A stretch of DNA of 64,000 bases from Bacteroidota bacterium (lineage in GTDB: Bacteria; Bacteroidota; Bacteroidia; Cytophagales; Cyclobacteriaceae): NCBI GenBank assembly GCA_018267195.1, contig JAFDYY010000006.1, forward strand, positions 23,095 to 87,094, read 5' to 3'. The notes beneath the pieces were generated by a model. That model was not told the DNA's origin, did not search any database, and saw only the letters and a list, made by a program, of their open reading frames with translations. Position 1 is the first letter of the stretch. Each line of letters begins with the position of its first letter. Both the position numbers and the translations under genes were made by a program. Shown piece after piece: positions 9,117 through 17,954 of this stretch.

Positions 9117-10421
9117 ATGACAAAATCAGAAGAATTAGTAGCCCGTAGAAACGCCATCGTCCCGGAAGGGATGGGTATGTTTAGCCCGCTTACGATCCGT
9201 TCGGGAAAGGGAGCCAGAATAACCGATGCCGATGGAAAAGAATTTATTGATTTTGCTGGCGGCATCGGGGTGCTAAACGGTGGGCACTGTCCCCAGCCCG
9301 TAGTGGATGCCATTGTGGAACAAACAAAAAAATTAATTCATGCCTGTTTTCCGGTGGCGATATACGAGCCTTACGTAAAACTTTGCGAAGAACTGGCCGC
9401 CCTTTTCCCTCACGGAAAAAAAACGAAAGTGATGTTGGTAAATTCAGGAGCCGAAGCGGTGGAAAATGCTGTGAAGATTGCCCGGCAGGCTACCGGCCGC
9501 CAGGGTATCATTTGTTTTACGGGCGGGTTTCATGGCCGTACCTTGTTAGGGATGACACTCACATCTAAAGTGGGCTACAAAATCGGGTGTGGCCCGTTTG
9601 CCCCCGAAGTGTACCGCATTCCTTTTCCCGATTATTACCAGCACCACGATGGGCTCACCATGGATGAGTTTGTTGTGCGCGAACTGCAAGCATTTGAATC
9701 GTACCTGCACAGCGTGGCAGATGCCTCGCAAGTAGCGGCTGTTATTTTAGAGTTGGTGCAAGGCGAAGGCGGTTTTGTGGTGGCTCCAAAAAAATACGTG
9801 CAAGAGCTTCATAAAATTTGTCAAAGCAAAGGCATCTTGCTTATTGTTGACGAAGTGCAAACAGGTTTTGGCCGCACGGGCAAGTGGGCGGCCTACCAGC
9901 ACTACAATATTGTGCCGGATATTTCTACGTGGGCTAAATCCATGGGCAGCGGCATGCCGATTGGCGCGGTTATGGGCCGGGCAGAGGTCATGGATAAAAC
10001 CACGAAAGGAACATTGGGCGGCACGTACCCGGGCAACCCCGTGGCTTGTGCGGCATCGCTGGCTACTATCGACCTGATGAAAAAAATAGACATCGCCAAA
10101 AAAGGAGAGCAGGTAGGAAAAATAGTGAAAGACTATTTCGATGATTTAAAAAAAGATTGCCCCGCCATAGGCGATGTACGCGGGCTGGGTGCCATGGTGG
10201 CTTTTGAGTTGGTAAAAAATAATGACCCTCGCCAACCCGATACCGATCTGTGCAAAAAGATGATTCAGGCATGTGCTCAACAGGGGTTGCTCATTATCAG
10301 CGCAGGTGTCTCATCTAATATCATCCGGGTACTCAGCCCCTTGGTAATTGAAACCGATGATTTATTGAAGGGGTTGAAAATCATTCGTACTGAATTGATC
10401 AAACTAACCACACAAAAATAA
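9117..10421 (+). CDS. gabT: Class III PLP aminotransferase, 4-aminobutyrate aminotransferase-like (first copy)
   Basis: The 434 aa are normal for GabT. Visible features are NSGAEAVENAVKIAR (phosphate-binding region), FHGRT, the PLP-ring Asp245 in IVDEVQTGFGRTG, and the Schiff-base lysine Lys274 in TWAKSMGSGMPIG. The family transfers the omega-amino group of GABA or related omega-amino acids to 2-oxoglutarate, giving the semialdehyde and glutamate. It is placed between the amine oxidase (21 bases upstream) and a GNAT gene (4 bases downstream). A second class III aminotransferase lies two genes on, so the two may have different amine donors. GABA is the most economical donor given the aldehyde dehydrogenase downstream, but ornithine, beta-alanine or 5-aminovalerate are not excluded. 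Confidence 0.85.
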   Translation: MTKSEELVARRNAIVPEGMGMFSPLTIRSGKGARITDADGKEFIDFAGGIGVLNGGHCPQPVVDAIVEQTKKLIHACFPVAIYEPYVKLCEELAALFPHGKKTKVMLVNSGAEAVENAVKIARQATGRQGIICFTGGFHGRTLLGMTLTSKVGYKIGCGPFAPEVYRIPFPDYYQHHDGLTMDEFVVRELQAFESYLHSVADASQVAAVILELVQGEGGFVVAPKKYVQELHKICQSKGILLIVDEVQTGFGRTGKWAAYQHYNIVPDISTWAKSMGSGMPIGAVMGRAEVMDKTTKGTLGGTYPGNPVACAASLATIDLMKKIDIAKKGEQVGKIVKDYFDDLKKDCPAIGDVRGLGAMVAFELVKNNDPRQPDTDLCKKMIQACAQQGLLIISAGVSSNIIRVLSPLVIETDDLLKGLKIIRTELIKLTTQK

Positions 10422-10425
10422 TAGC

Positions 10426-11097
10426 ATGATTGGCAATCCATCTTTTGTTTACCGGAAAGACGTGGGAGAAGGGTTGGTGATCATGACTACGCAGCCAGAA
10501 CACGCCCCCCAGTTAGAAGCACTACAGCAAATTGTTTTCCCTACCCTGGCTTCGGAGTCGCTCATGCGCAAAGAACATTACCTTAACCATATCCGTATTT
10601 TCCCCGAAGGTCAGTTTGTTGTTTTGCATTCCGATCAGGTAGTAGGTATGACTACCAGCATCCGCTATCACCTCACTTTGGGCGAACAACATACCTTTGA
10701 TGAAATGCTGGACGGAGGGTTTTTAAACACGCATGACCCAACCGGAGCCTGGCTATACGGTATGGATATTGGCACCCACCCCGATTTTAGAGGGAAAGGT
10801 ATTGCCACGTACCTGTACGATGCCCGGCAGGATACCGTAAAAAAATTGAACTTAAAAGGTCAGTTTACCTATGGCATGCTCAGTGGCTACGGTGCGGTAA
10901 AAGATAAAATGAAAGCAGAGGATTATTATCAGCAAGTCGTTTCAAATAAAATAAAAGACCCGACCGTATCCCGACAAATAAAAAATGGATTTGTTCCTCA
11001 GGGGTTGGTGGCCGGGTATGTTAACGACCCGGTGTGTGCCGGGTATTGCGCTTTTTTAATTCGCGAAAACGAAAATTACAAACCGAAACCGATATGA
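10426..11097 (+). CDS. GNAT-family N-acetyltransferase
   Basis: The 223-residue protein contains the GNAT acetyl-CoA motif in the form IGTHPDFRGKGIATYLYDA (about 117-131, R122-G-K-G125). It starts 4 bases after the first aminotransferase, and its stop overlaps the start of the second one (ATGA), so the three are translationally linked. The C-terminal part (IKNGFVPQGLVAGYV) resembles GNATs associated with amino-acid and amine metabolism. It could N-acetylate a pathway amine, either to protect a reactive intermediate or to prepare it for the aminotransferase. The acceptor is not evident from sequence. Confidence 0.75.
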   Translation: MIGNPSFVYRKDVGEGLVIMTTQPEHAPQLEALQQIVFPTLASESLMRKEHYLNHIRIFPEGQFVVLHSDQVVGMTTSIRYHLTLGEQHTFDEMLDGGFLNTHDPTGAWLYGMDIGTHPDFRGKGIATYLYDARQDTVKKLNLKGQFTYGMLSGYGAVKDKMKAEDYYQQVVSNKIKDPTVSRQIKNGFVPQGLVAGYVNDPVCAGYCAFLIRENENYKPKPI

Positions 11098-12437
11098 CAG
11101 CCCCAACAAAAAAAACGATTAAACTGAACACCCCGATCCCCGGGCCTAAGGCTCAAGCTATTTTAGCCAGACGTGCCAACGCAGCACCGGCCGGCTTGGC
11201 CAAATCAACGGAGGTGGTCGTGGCCGATGCCAAAGGAGCCGTGATTACGGATGTAGATGGTAACACCTTACTTGATTTTGCCGGAGCCATCGGGGTGATG
11301 AATATAGGTCACTGCAACCCAGCGGTGGTAAAGGCAGTGCAACAACAAATGGAAAAATATGTGCACACCTGCACGCTGGTTACCACCATGGAGCCAATGG
11401 TAGAGTTGTGCGAACTGCTTAACCAGGTTACGCCCGGCCGCTTTGCCAAAAAAACATTGTTAGCTAATTCTGGCAGCGAAGCCGTAGAAAATGCAGTAAG
11501 CATCGCCCGCTATTATACCAAACGAAAAGGAGTAATCTGTTTTGAAGCAGGCTATCATGGCCGAACTTTGCTTACGTTGAGCTTAACTTCAAAGTATGGA
11601 TTGTTTAAAAAAGGAATGGGGCCTTTTGCCGGAGACATATACCGGCTGCCGGCACCTAATGTTTATAGAAAGCCCGATCCATTTACCGAAAAAGAATATG
11701 TTGACCAGTGCATCCAAAATTTGCGCAATGCACTCATAGCGCAGATTGATGCATCCGATCTGGCCGCTATTCTGATTGAGCCGGTGCAGGGAGAAGGCGG
11801 ATTTATTCCTATACCCGAACCCTTTCTAAGAGAGATCAGAAATATCTGCAACGAAACCGGTGCCGTGATGATTGCCGATGAAATTCAAAGCGGCTTTGGG
11901 CGGACCGGAAAACTGTTTGCTTTCGATCACTATGATTTTGCTCCGGATATAATTACTACCGCCAAATCATTGGGCGCAGGCATGCCCATTTCGGCTACCG
12001 TAGGCAAGGCAGAGATGATGGATAGTGTACATCTGGGCGGTATTGGCGGAACGTATGGCGGCTCGCCCGTAGCTTGTGCGGCAGCGATCGCAGTAATTAA
12101 AGAAATGACCTCTCCGGCTTTTAGGCAGCAGGCCGAAAAGGTGGGCAACCAATTAGCAAAACGGCTGGAAGAATGGAAAAATAAGTATGCTATTGTTGGC
12201 GATGTGCGCGGGTTGGGAGCAATGCGGTTGGTAGAGTTTGTGAAAGACCGGAAAACCAAAACACCCGACCCCGACCTGACGTTGAAAATTATTAAAGAAG
12301 CCGTAGCCAATGGAATCGTGCTCATTCGGGCGGGGCTCTTCAGCAATGGCATTCGCCTGTTGCCACCTTTGGTCATCACCGAGGATCAGTTGAATGAAGG
12401 ATTAGACATACTTGAAGCGGCCATTAAAAACGCCTAA
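11094..12437 (+). CDS. Class III PLP aminotransferase, GabT-like (second copy)
   Basis: The ATG at 11094 is chosen: it overlaps the GNAT stop by four bases, whereas the open frame further upstream lies inside the GNAT gene. The 447 aa show NSGSEAVENAVSIAR, YHGRT, Asp262 in IADEIQSGFGRTG and the PLP lysine Lys291 in TTAKSLGAGMPIS. By eye it is roughly half identical to the first aminotransferase, so the two are paralogues that have diverged well past a recent duplication. It has an extra ~30-residue N-terminal segment (TPIPGPKAQAILARR) common in GABA/5-aminovalerate aminotransferases. A different omega-amino donor from the first copy is likely. Confidence 0.85.
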   Translation: MTAPTKKTIKLNTPIPGPKAQAILARRANAAPAGLAKSTEVVVADAKGAVITDVDGNTLLDFAGAIGVMNIGHCNPAVVKAVQQQMEKYVHTCTLVTTMEPMVELCELLNQVTPGRFAKKTLLANSGSEAVENAVSIARYYTKRKGVICFEAGYHGRTLLTLSLTSKYGLFKKGMGPFAGDIYRLPAPNVYRKPDPFTEKEYVDQCIQNLRNALIAQIDASDLAAILIEPVQGEGGFIPIPEPFLREIRNICNETGAVMIADEIQSGFGRTGKLFAFDHYDFAPDIITTAKSLGAGMPISATVGKAEMMDSVHLGGIGGTYGGSPVACAAAIAVIKEMTSPAFRQQAEKVGNQLAKRLEEWKNKYAIVGDVRGLGAMRLVEFVKDRKTKTPDPDLTLKIIKEAVANGIVLIRAGLFSNGIRLLPPLVITEDQLNEGLDILEAAIKNA

Positions 12438-12444
12438 CGTCAGC

Positions 12445-14025
12445 GTGGAACGCACCCTCTATCATAACGCTACCATATACACCCAAAATCCGGATAGGCC
12501 TCAGGCCGGAGCGGTTGTGGTGGAACACGGAAAATTTTTGGCAGTAGGTAAGGAGAGCGATCTCTTAGATTCCTTTACCAGTTCGAGCAGACGGATAGAT
12601 GTAAAAGGTCAAACCATTTTACCCGGCTTCAACGATGCCCATATTCATTTATGGAAGGTGGGCCAGTTAGAAACTTTTTTATTGGACTTGCGCGGTACCA
12701 AAAGCATTAAAGCCCTCCAAGAATTATTGAACCAAAGTGCTGCTTCCCTGCCTCCGGGTACGTGGATTATGGGGCGCGGCTTTAACGAGCATACGTTAGA
12801 AGAAAAACGAATGCCCGATAAAAATGATTTGGACGAAGTGAGCACCGCTCACCCCATTTACCTGATTCGCACGTGCGCCCATATTGCTTCCGTTAATTCG
12901 CTGGCACTAAAAAAATCAGGCGTAACGGAAACAACACAAATTCCAGCGGGTGGCGTCATCGGGAAAGACAGCCGGGGAAATCTGAACGGAATATTTTATG
13001 AAACTGCGTTGGGGCTGATAACCCGCCACATTCCTGCTCCCACGCAAGAACAATACGAGCAGATGATTGCACGGGGCATAGAAAAAATGTTGTCGCTGGG
13101 TATTACCAGCATTACGGATCCGGCTGCTCACCCCGAGTTGCTAAAGGCGTATCACAGCTATTGCCAAAAATACCAAGCGATCATTCGGCTCAATATTTTT
13201 CCCATCCTTTTGCCCGATGGTGGAGAAAAACCTTACCCGTTGCCCGAACTTTTCCATTCTGATTTTTTGAATATTGATACCGTTAAATTTTTTTCAGATG
13301 GCGGTCTGAGCGGCCAAACAGCAGCTCTTTCGCGTCCATACAAAAATTCTTCTGATTGTGGTGTGTTGCGCTTAGATGCCGATTTGTTTTTTAGCTTGGC
13401 TTGCGAAGCACAACAAAAGGGATTTCGCATCGCCACCCACGCCATAGGCGATGCCGCCATTGAGTTGGTTGTAGAAACTTATAAAAAACTACACAAGTTA
13501 TTTGGTTACACGCGAAACCGGATCGAACATTTTGGGCTGCCCACCCCGGCACACGAAAACGATATGGCAGCCTACCAGTGGGTGGCGGTACCTCAACCGG
13601 TTTTTTTGCATGAACTGGGAGAAAATTTTTGTGCCGCATTAGATGATACCTTTTTATCGCACTGCTATCCGGTAAAATCGCTATTACAAAAAAATATTCC
13701 GGTGGCGTTCTCAACCGATGGCCCCGTGGTAAGCAACATCAACCCATTCAGCAATATTAAAGATGCCATACTCAGAAAAACGGCCAATGGTAAAGTAATT
13801 TCACCAGACGAATCTGTTTCATTGGCAGAAGCATTGCATGCCTACACCCTAGGGAGTGCTTTTGCAGAAGAGAAAGAACGCACCAAAGGAAAAATTGAAA
13901 AAGGCTATGTGGCCGATTTTATTATAACCGATAAAAACCCATTCCTTACGAGCACGAATGAATTGGATTCTATTCGGGTAAAAGAAACGTATGTAAATGG
14001 AAAGTGTTTATGGAAGAGTATGTAA
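12445..14025 (+). CDS. Amidohydrolase family protein (YtcJ-like, metal-dependent)
   Basis: The frame can begin at a TTG at 12412, inside the upstream gene, or at the GTG at 12445, seven bases after its stop. I prefer the GTG, giving 526 aa. A small N-terminal beta-sandwich (NATIYTQNPDRPQAGAVVVE) is followed by a TIM barrel with the metal-binding HxH in GFNDAHIHLW, a later THAIGDAAIELV histidine and a STDGPV aspartate strand. The C-terminal KGKIEKGYVADFIITDKNPF is the usual closing segment. The family hydrolyses amides or related C-N bonds of small molecules. In this operon it would release a free amine or omega-amino acid from an amide-linked precursor. No signal peptide is visible, so it should act in the cytosol. 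Confidence 0.8.
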   Translation: MERTLYHNATIYTQNPDRPQAGAVVVEHGKFLAVGKESDLLDSFTSSSRRIDVKGQTILPGFNDAHIHLWKVGQLETFLLDLRGTKSIKALQELLNQSAASLPPGTWIMGRGFNEHTLEEKRMPDKNDLDEVSTAHPIYLIRTCAHIASVNSLALKKSGVTETTQIPAGGVIGKDSRGNLNGIFYETALGLITRHIPAPTQEQYEQMIARGIEKMLSLGITSITDPAAHPELLKAYHSYCQKYQAIIRLNIFPILLPDGGEKPYPLPELFHSDFLNIDTVKFFSDGGLSGQTAALSRPYKNSSDCGVLRLDADLFFSLACEAQQKGFRIATHAIGDAAIELVVETYKKLHKLFGYTRNRIEHFGLPTPAHENDMAAYQWVAVPQPVFLHELGENFCAALDDTFLSHCYPVKSLLQKNIPVAFSTDGPVVSNINPFSNIKDAILRKTANGKVISPDESVSLAEALHAYTLGSAFAEEKERTKGKIEKGYVADFIITDKNPFLTSTNELDSIRVKETYVNGKCLWKSM

Positions 14026-14037
14026 ATTTAAAATAGC

Positions 14038-15495
14038 ATGTTTCAACTTAGCGATCTCCAGTTGCCCTTTGTACCCAAGCAATACATTAATGGAAAATGG
14101 TGTGAAGCGACCAACAGAAAAACCTGGAAAGTAATTAACCCGGCTACCGAAAAAATAATTGTTGAAGTTCCTTTCGGCAATGATCAGGATTGTACTTTGG
14201 CTATTTCCGCGGCCCGTGCGGCTTTCCGAAGTTGGTCGGCAACTAACCCATTTGAGCGAGCCATTATTTTAAAAAAGGCTTCGGCTATGATGCACGAACG
14301 CTTGGCCGAATATGCTAAAGTAACCGTGCTGGAAAGCGGCAAACCGTTGGCCGAAGCCGTAGGCGAGTGGCGGGTAGCAGCTAATTTTTTTGAGTGGTAT
14401 GCCGAAGAAGGGAAGCGTAATTACGGAAGTATTGTGCCGGCTAACCGGAACAATAAACGCATGTCGGTGGTGCATCAGCCGATGGGTGTGGTGGGAGCCA
14501 TTACCGCATGGAATTTTCCCGCCTACAACCCGGCTCGGTGCTGGTCGGCCGCATTGGGGGCCGGCTGCACAGTGGTAGCTAAAGTTTCCGAATATACTCC
14601 GCTTACCGGCATGTTGCTGGCACAATGTCTTCATGAGGCAGGCCTGCCGGCCGGGGTATTAAATGTAGTAAACGGAGAGCCGGCTCGCATAGGCGAGGAA
14701 ATGCTGCGAAACCCCGATGTGCGCAAAATCAGTTTTACAGGAAGTACCCGCGTGGGTAAAATTCTGATGGACGGAGCTTCTCAAAATATCAAACGGCTTT
14801 CGCTCGAATTAGGCGGCAACGCCCCTGTCATTATATTTCCGGATGTGGATGTAAAAAAAGTGGCGGAAGAATCGGTGGTAGCCAAACTGCGCAATGCCGG
14901 CCAGGTATGTATTGCCCCCCAGCGGTATATTGTTCATGAAAGCATCACAAAAAAATTTACTGAGTATGCGGCCGCTAAAATGGAGCAAATAAAAATGGGC
15001 AACGGGTTAGAAGTTACTACAGAAATGGGACCGATGATCAATTTACCCCAGCGCGAAAATTTAGAAAAATTGGTAGCGGCATCGCAAGCTGCCGGAGCAG
15101 AAATAATAGTAGGCGGAAAACGGGGAAAAGAAGAAGGGTATTTTTATCAGCCTACGTTAATCCAGCCCAACGATGAGCATAACCCTGTTTTTCAACAAGA
15201 AATTTTCGGACCGGTTATGCCGGTTATTTCTTTCCGCAACGAAGCGGAAGCCATTCGGTTAGCCAATGCTACACAATATGGACTTGCTTCGTATTTGTGG
15301 ACGAACGACCTCAAAACTTCGATCCGCGTATCGGAGCAGATTGAGTTTGGTATGGTAGGGATTAACGAATGGTATCCGCAGGCATTTGAAGCTCCCTTTG
15401 GTGGCTGGAAGCAAAGTGGGTTAGGCTATGAGTGTGGCAAAGACGGACTGGAAGAATATCAGGAAAGAAAATTAATCAGTATAGGTGGATTATAA
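14038..15495 (+). CDS. gabD: NAD(P)-dependent aldehyde dehydrogenase, succinate-semialdehyde dehydrogenase type
   Basis: The 485 aa are full length for the ALDH superfamily. Key residues are Asn159 in WNFP, the cofactor motif SFTGSTRVG, general base Glu257 in LELGGNAP, and nucleophile Cys291 in NAGQVCIAPQR; a C-terminal FGGWKQSGLGYECGKDG is typical of the SSADH group. It would oxidise the semialdehyde made by the aminotransferases to succinate for the TCA cycle. It could equally oxidise an aminoaldehyde produced by the amine oxidase. It starts 12 bases after the amidohydrolase. The symbol reflects family resemblance plus the GabT neighbours and is not proven. Confidence 0.85.
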   Translation: MFQLSDLQLPFVPKQYINGKWCEATNRKTWKVINPATEKIIVEVPFGNDQDCTLAISAARAAFRSWSATNPFERAIILKKASAMMHERLAEYAKVTVLESGKPLAEAVGEWRVAANFFEWYAEEGKRNYGSIVPANRNNKRMSVVHQPMGVVGAITAWNFPAYNPARCWSAALGAGCTVVAKVSEYTPLTGMLLAQCLHEAGLPAGVLNVVNGEPARIGEEMLRNPDVRKISFTGSTRVGKILMDGASQNIKRLSLELGGNAPVIIFPDVDVKKVAEESVVAKLRNAGQVCIAPQRYIVHESITKKFTEYAAAKMEQIKMGNGLEVTTEMGPMINLPQRENLEKLVAASQAAGAEIIVGGKRGKEEGYFYQPTLIQPNDEHNPVFQQEIFGPVMPVISFRNEAEAIRLANATQYGLASYLWTNDLKTSIRVSEQIEFGMVGINEWYPQAFEAPFGGWKQSGLGYECGKDGLEEYQERKLISIGGL

Positions 15496-15530
15496 TTTTA
15501 TAAACAGTAATTAGAAGTTAAAATTTTTTC

Positions 15531-16895
15531 ATGCACGACTTCGGCTTGTTAACATTACTCCCCGTGTTAGTTATGATTGTGCTGGCCGTCATCACACGCT
15601 CTTCATTCGAGCCATTAGTGGTGGGAATAATAACAGGCTGCATTATTGCGTACCATGAAAATTTCCTGACTAAGTTTATTGAACACCTGACCACGGCCCT
15701 TACCGACAAAAGCAGCGGCTGGGTAATATTGGTTTGCATGATGTATGGCTCGCTGATTACAATGATGATTCGCGGAGGCGGAACGATTGCGTTTGGAAAT
15801 TTTTTATTGAAGTTTGTAAAGAACAGACGAGGAGCATTGTTGGCCGCCTGGGTACTGGGTATATTAATTTTTGTAGATGATTACCTGCATTCACTGGCGG
15901 TAGGTGCCGCCATGAAAAAAATAACCGATAAATATTTTATTTCACGCGAACTGTTGGCTTACATTGTGCATGCCACCTCTGCGCCCTTATGTATTTTGCT
16001 ACCGATCACGACATGGTCTATTTTCATCAGCGGTATTTTAGAAAAGAATGGTGTGGTGCCGGTGGGGCAGGGGATGTATGGATACATGAAAGCCATGCCG
16101 TTTATGATAGTGGGGTTTGTGGGGATTGTGCTGGTGCTGGGCGTAGTGCTGGGGTGGGTACCGATTTTGGGAAAAATGAAAAAGGCAGAAGCCCGATCGG
16201 CTACGGGTGTAACCGTTCCGTACGAACCCAGCCAAGTGGTGGAGGAGGCCGAGAAGGAAATGGAAACGGCAACTAAAAATAAACTAAGCTATTTTGTCTT
16301 GCCATTGGTTGTGCTGTTGGTCACTACTGTTTATTTTGGTTTCGATGCTCTGAAAGGCGCACTCATCGCTAATTTTTTTACCTTCTTTTATTTTTTGATT
16401 GATCGGACCCTATCGCTTCGTCAGTTGTCCGATGCTATTTTGAAAGGATTCAATACTATTTTGTTCCCCATTATTTTGGTCATCCTTGCTTTTGCCATGA
16501 AATTGGTAAACGATGATCTTCATCTGGTTCCGTATGTTATCTCGCATGTAAAGCCGTATATGAGCCGCGAGTTATTTCCGGCTATCGCCTTTTTTACATT
16601 GGCCGTAATTGCTTTTCTAACCAGCACCTCGTGGGATTTATATGTCATTGCCATTCCGCTGATTGTGCCGTTAGCGCAGAGTTTGCAGGTAAACGTGTGG
16701 CTGTCGGTAAGTGTGGTGGTGGGGGCCGGGGCGTTTGGATCGGGTTCCGGCTTTTTCAGCGACTCTACTATTTTGTGTGCATCGTCCACCGAATGCCCAC
16801 CCATGGTGCATGCCCTGACTCAACTTCCTTATGTGTTGATTACACTGGTGCTATCAACAGTAGGGTATATACTGGTGGGTACATGGATGGCGTAA
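15531..16895 (+). CDS. NhaC-family Na+/H+ antiporter-type inner-membrane carrier
   Basis: This 454-residue integral membrane protein has about 11-12 hydrophobic segments and NhaC-type conserved patches: GGTIAFGNFL, ILIFVDDYLHSLAVG, TSAPLCILLPITTW, and a glycine-rich GAFGSGSGFFSDSTILCAS near the C-terminus. NhaC relatives include plain Na+/H+ antiporters and carboxylate or amino-acid exchangers. As last gene of the amine operon, with no other inner-membrane transporter present, it may carry the substrate or a product. Homeostasis of Na+/H+ alone is the alternative. The 35-base gap to the dehydrogenase gene fits co-transcription. Confidence 0.85.
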   Translation: MHDFGLLTLLPVLVMIVLAVITRSSFEPLVVGIITGCIIAYHENFLTKFIEHLTTALTDKSSGWVILVCMMYGSLITMMIRGGGTIAFGNFLLKFVKNRRGALLAAWVLGILIFVDDYLHSLAVGAAMKKITDKYFISRELLAYIVHATSAPLCILLPITTWSIFISGILEKNGVVPVGQGMYGYMKAMPFMIVGFVGIVLVLGVVLGWVPILGKMKKAEARSATGVTVPYEPSQVVEEAEKEMETATKNKLSYFVLPLVVLLVTTVYFGFDALKGALIANFFTFFYFLIDRTLSLRQLSDAILKGFNTILFPIILVILAFAMKLVNDDLHLVPYVISHVKPYMSRELFPAIAFFTLAVIAFLTSTSWDLYVIAIPLIVPLAQSLQVNVWLSVSVVVGAGAFGSGSGFFSDSTILCASSTECPPMVHALTQLPYVLITLVLSTVGYILVGTWMA

Positions 16896-16988
16896 CCTAG
16901 AATAGTAAAATAAGCGGAAAATAAATGCTATTGAGAATAAAATGCTCAGCCGGTAATTTTTAGGGTTTTGAATTAAGGCAACGAACGG

Positions 16989-17748
16989 TTAGCGCTGCTT
17001 GATTATTGTATTGTAAAAGGATAAAAACCCGATTACTTCTTTCTCATTTTTCAATTTGTTTTTAGAAGACTTTAACCATTCATCCACTTCGTGGGTATCG
17101 ATAATTTGAAGAGCCGATAGAATAGCCGATTTGTTTAATCCGCTTAGCCTAACTAAGACATTGTTAGTACCGATAAAATATTTTGTCTTGGGTATAAACC
17201 GGTTACGACTTTCATTGCGGTATTGATTGTAATCCATTTTTCTTAACGTAACCTGAACCATTTTTACTAACTGAGTATTTCCTCCATTCAGTATCTCAAA
17301 AAATTCATGGGTGTATTCGGGGTCTTTAAAACGTTTAAAGACACCCATGCTTTTAGAAGAATCAGTAGCATCAATAAATACAATTTTGTCTATCAGCTTT
17401 TTCACTAAAGTAAACTCCTCATTTTTTTCATTAAGATAATGAACATCATTCGTGTAAAAATTAAGCTTAACTTTTGGTAGTTTGATTTTATTGCCTGTAG
17501 ACCTGTAGAAAGGAAAAGAACAGCCCGATTCCATTTCTGATCCCAAAAACAATTTCCATCTACATCATCGTATGAAACTATTTTAGCCGAACTGACGAAT
17601 CCTTTAGTTAAGCCGCTATAGCCTGCATTTCCAGTGCCACCGGTCCCCACGATATCAACATTGCCGGGCTGGCCAACGAATTGAGCCATGGCCGCATGGG
17701 TCATCAAAAAAAGATACCTATTTTAAAGCCGTGGGCGCGTTGTACCAT
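16989..17748 (-). pseudogene. Broken gene for a secreted Bacteroidota protein (two frame disruptions)
   Basis: Three minus-strand frames join into one plausible protein only if two lesions are corrected. From an ATG at 17748, MVQRAHGFKIGIFF runs into TGA at 17706-17704, immediately after a run of seven T (17706-17712). One more T would continue into LMTHAAMAQ, completing a signal peptide ending AMAQ. Then ...GNCFWDQKWNRAVLFLSTG loses frame at an exact 8-bp tandem duplication (17494-17509). Deleting one copy restores ...FLSTGNKIKLPKVKLNFY and the frame runs to the stop at 16989. The text SSAKIVSYDDVDGN...LNFYTNDVHYL resembles a family of ~200-residue secreted proteins of unknown function found in Bacteroidota. 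Either a real decayed or switchable gene, or base-calling error at the homopolymer, could explain it. Confidence 0.6.
17494..17509. repeat. Exact 8-bp tandem duplication that shifts the reading frame
   Basis: CCTGTAGA is present twice in direct succession (17494-17501 and 17502-17509). On the minus strand this adds eight bases (TCTACAGG twice) to the broken secreted-protein gene. Removal of one copy restores a continuous frame. Confidence 0.8.
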
Positions 17749-17811
17749 AGGTTAAATGTAAAATTATTTTTTTGCGTTCTTAAAGATGCTTCGTTTAAAC
17801 TCAAATCATGC

Positions 17812-17910
17812 AATAGAAAATCGATTGGCATGATTGACGAATGAAAATTAACAACTTACCCATGAAGATAAAATACCCCATGGTGATTTTCATGGCCAGG
17901 GTTAAACTTT
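17812..17910. repeat. 99-bp dispersed repeat, copy 1
   Basis: This block matches 61114-61212 in the same orientation with about ten mismatches and no gaps over 99 bases (about 90%). It contains an imperfect inverted repeat (CCATGAA ... TTCATGG, about 17869-17898). It lies in the spacer between the start of the broken minus-strand gene (64 bases away) and the small plus-strand gene at 17955. Short frames exist on both strands but are not obviously coding. It may be a conserved regulatory element, a non-coding RNA or a mobile-element remnant. Confidence 0.75.
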
Positions 17911-17954
17911 TAGCACACTAAAAAGTCTTACCGATTCATAAAAAATACCAACTC

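Noticed and set aside
11034..11093. Upstream start for the second aminotransferase
   Set aside because: It would overlap the GNAT gene by 64 bases; the ATG at 11094 gives the common four-base ATGA overlap.
17812..17910. Short MKI... peptides on both strands of the 99-bp repeat as real genes
   Set aside because: The frames end at different places in the two copies and substitutions do not favour silent positions, so coding is not supported.
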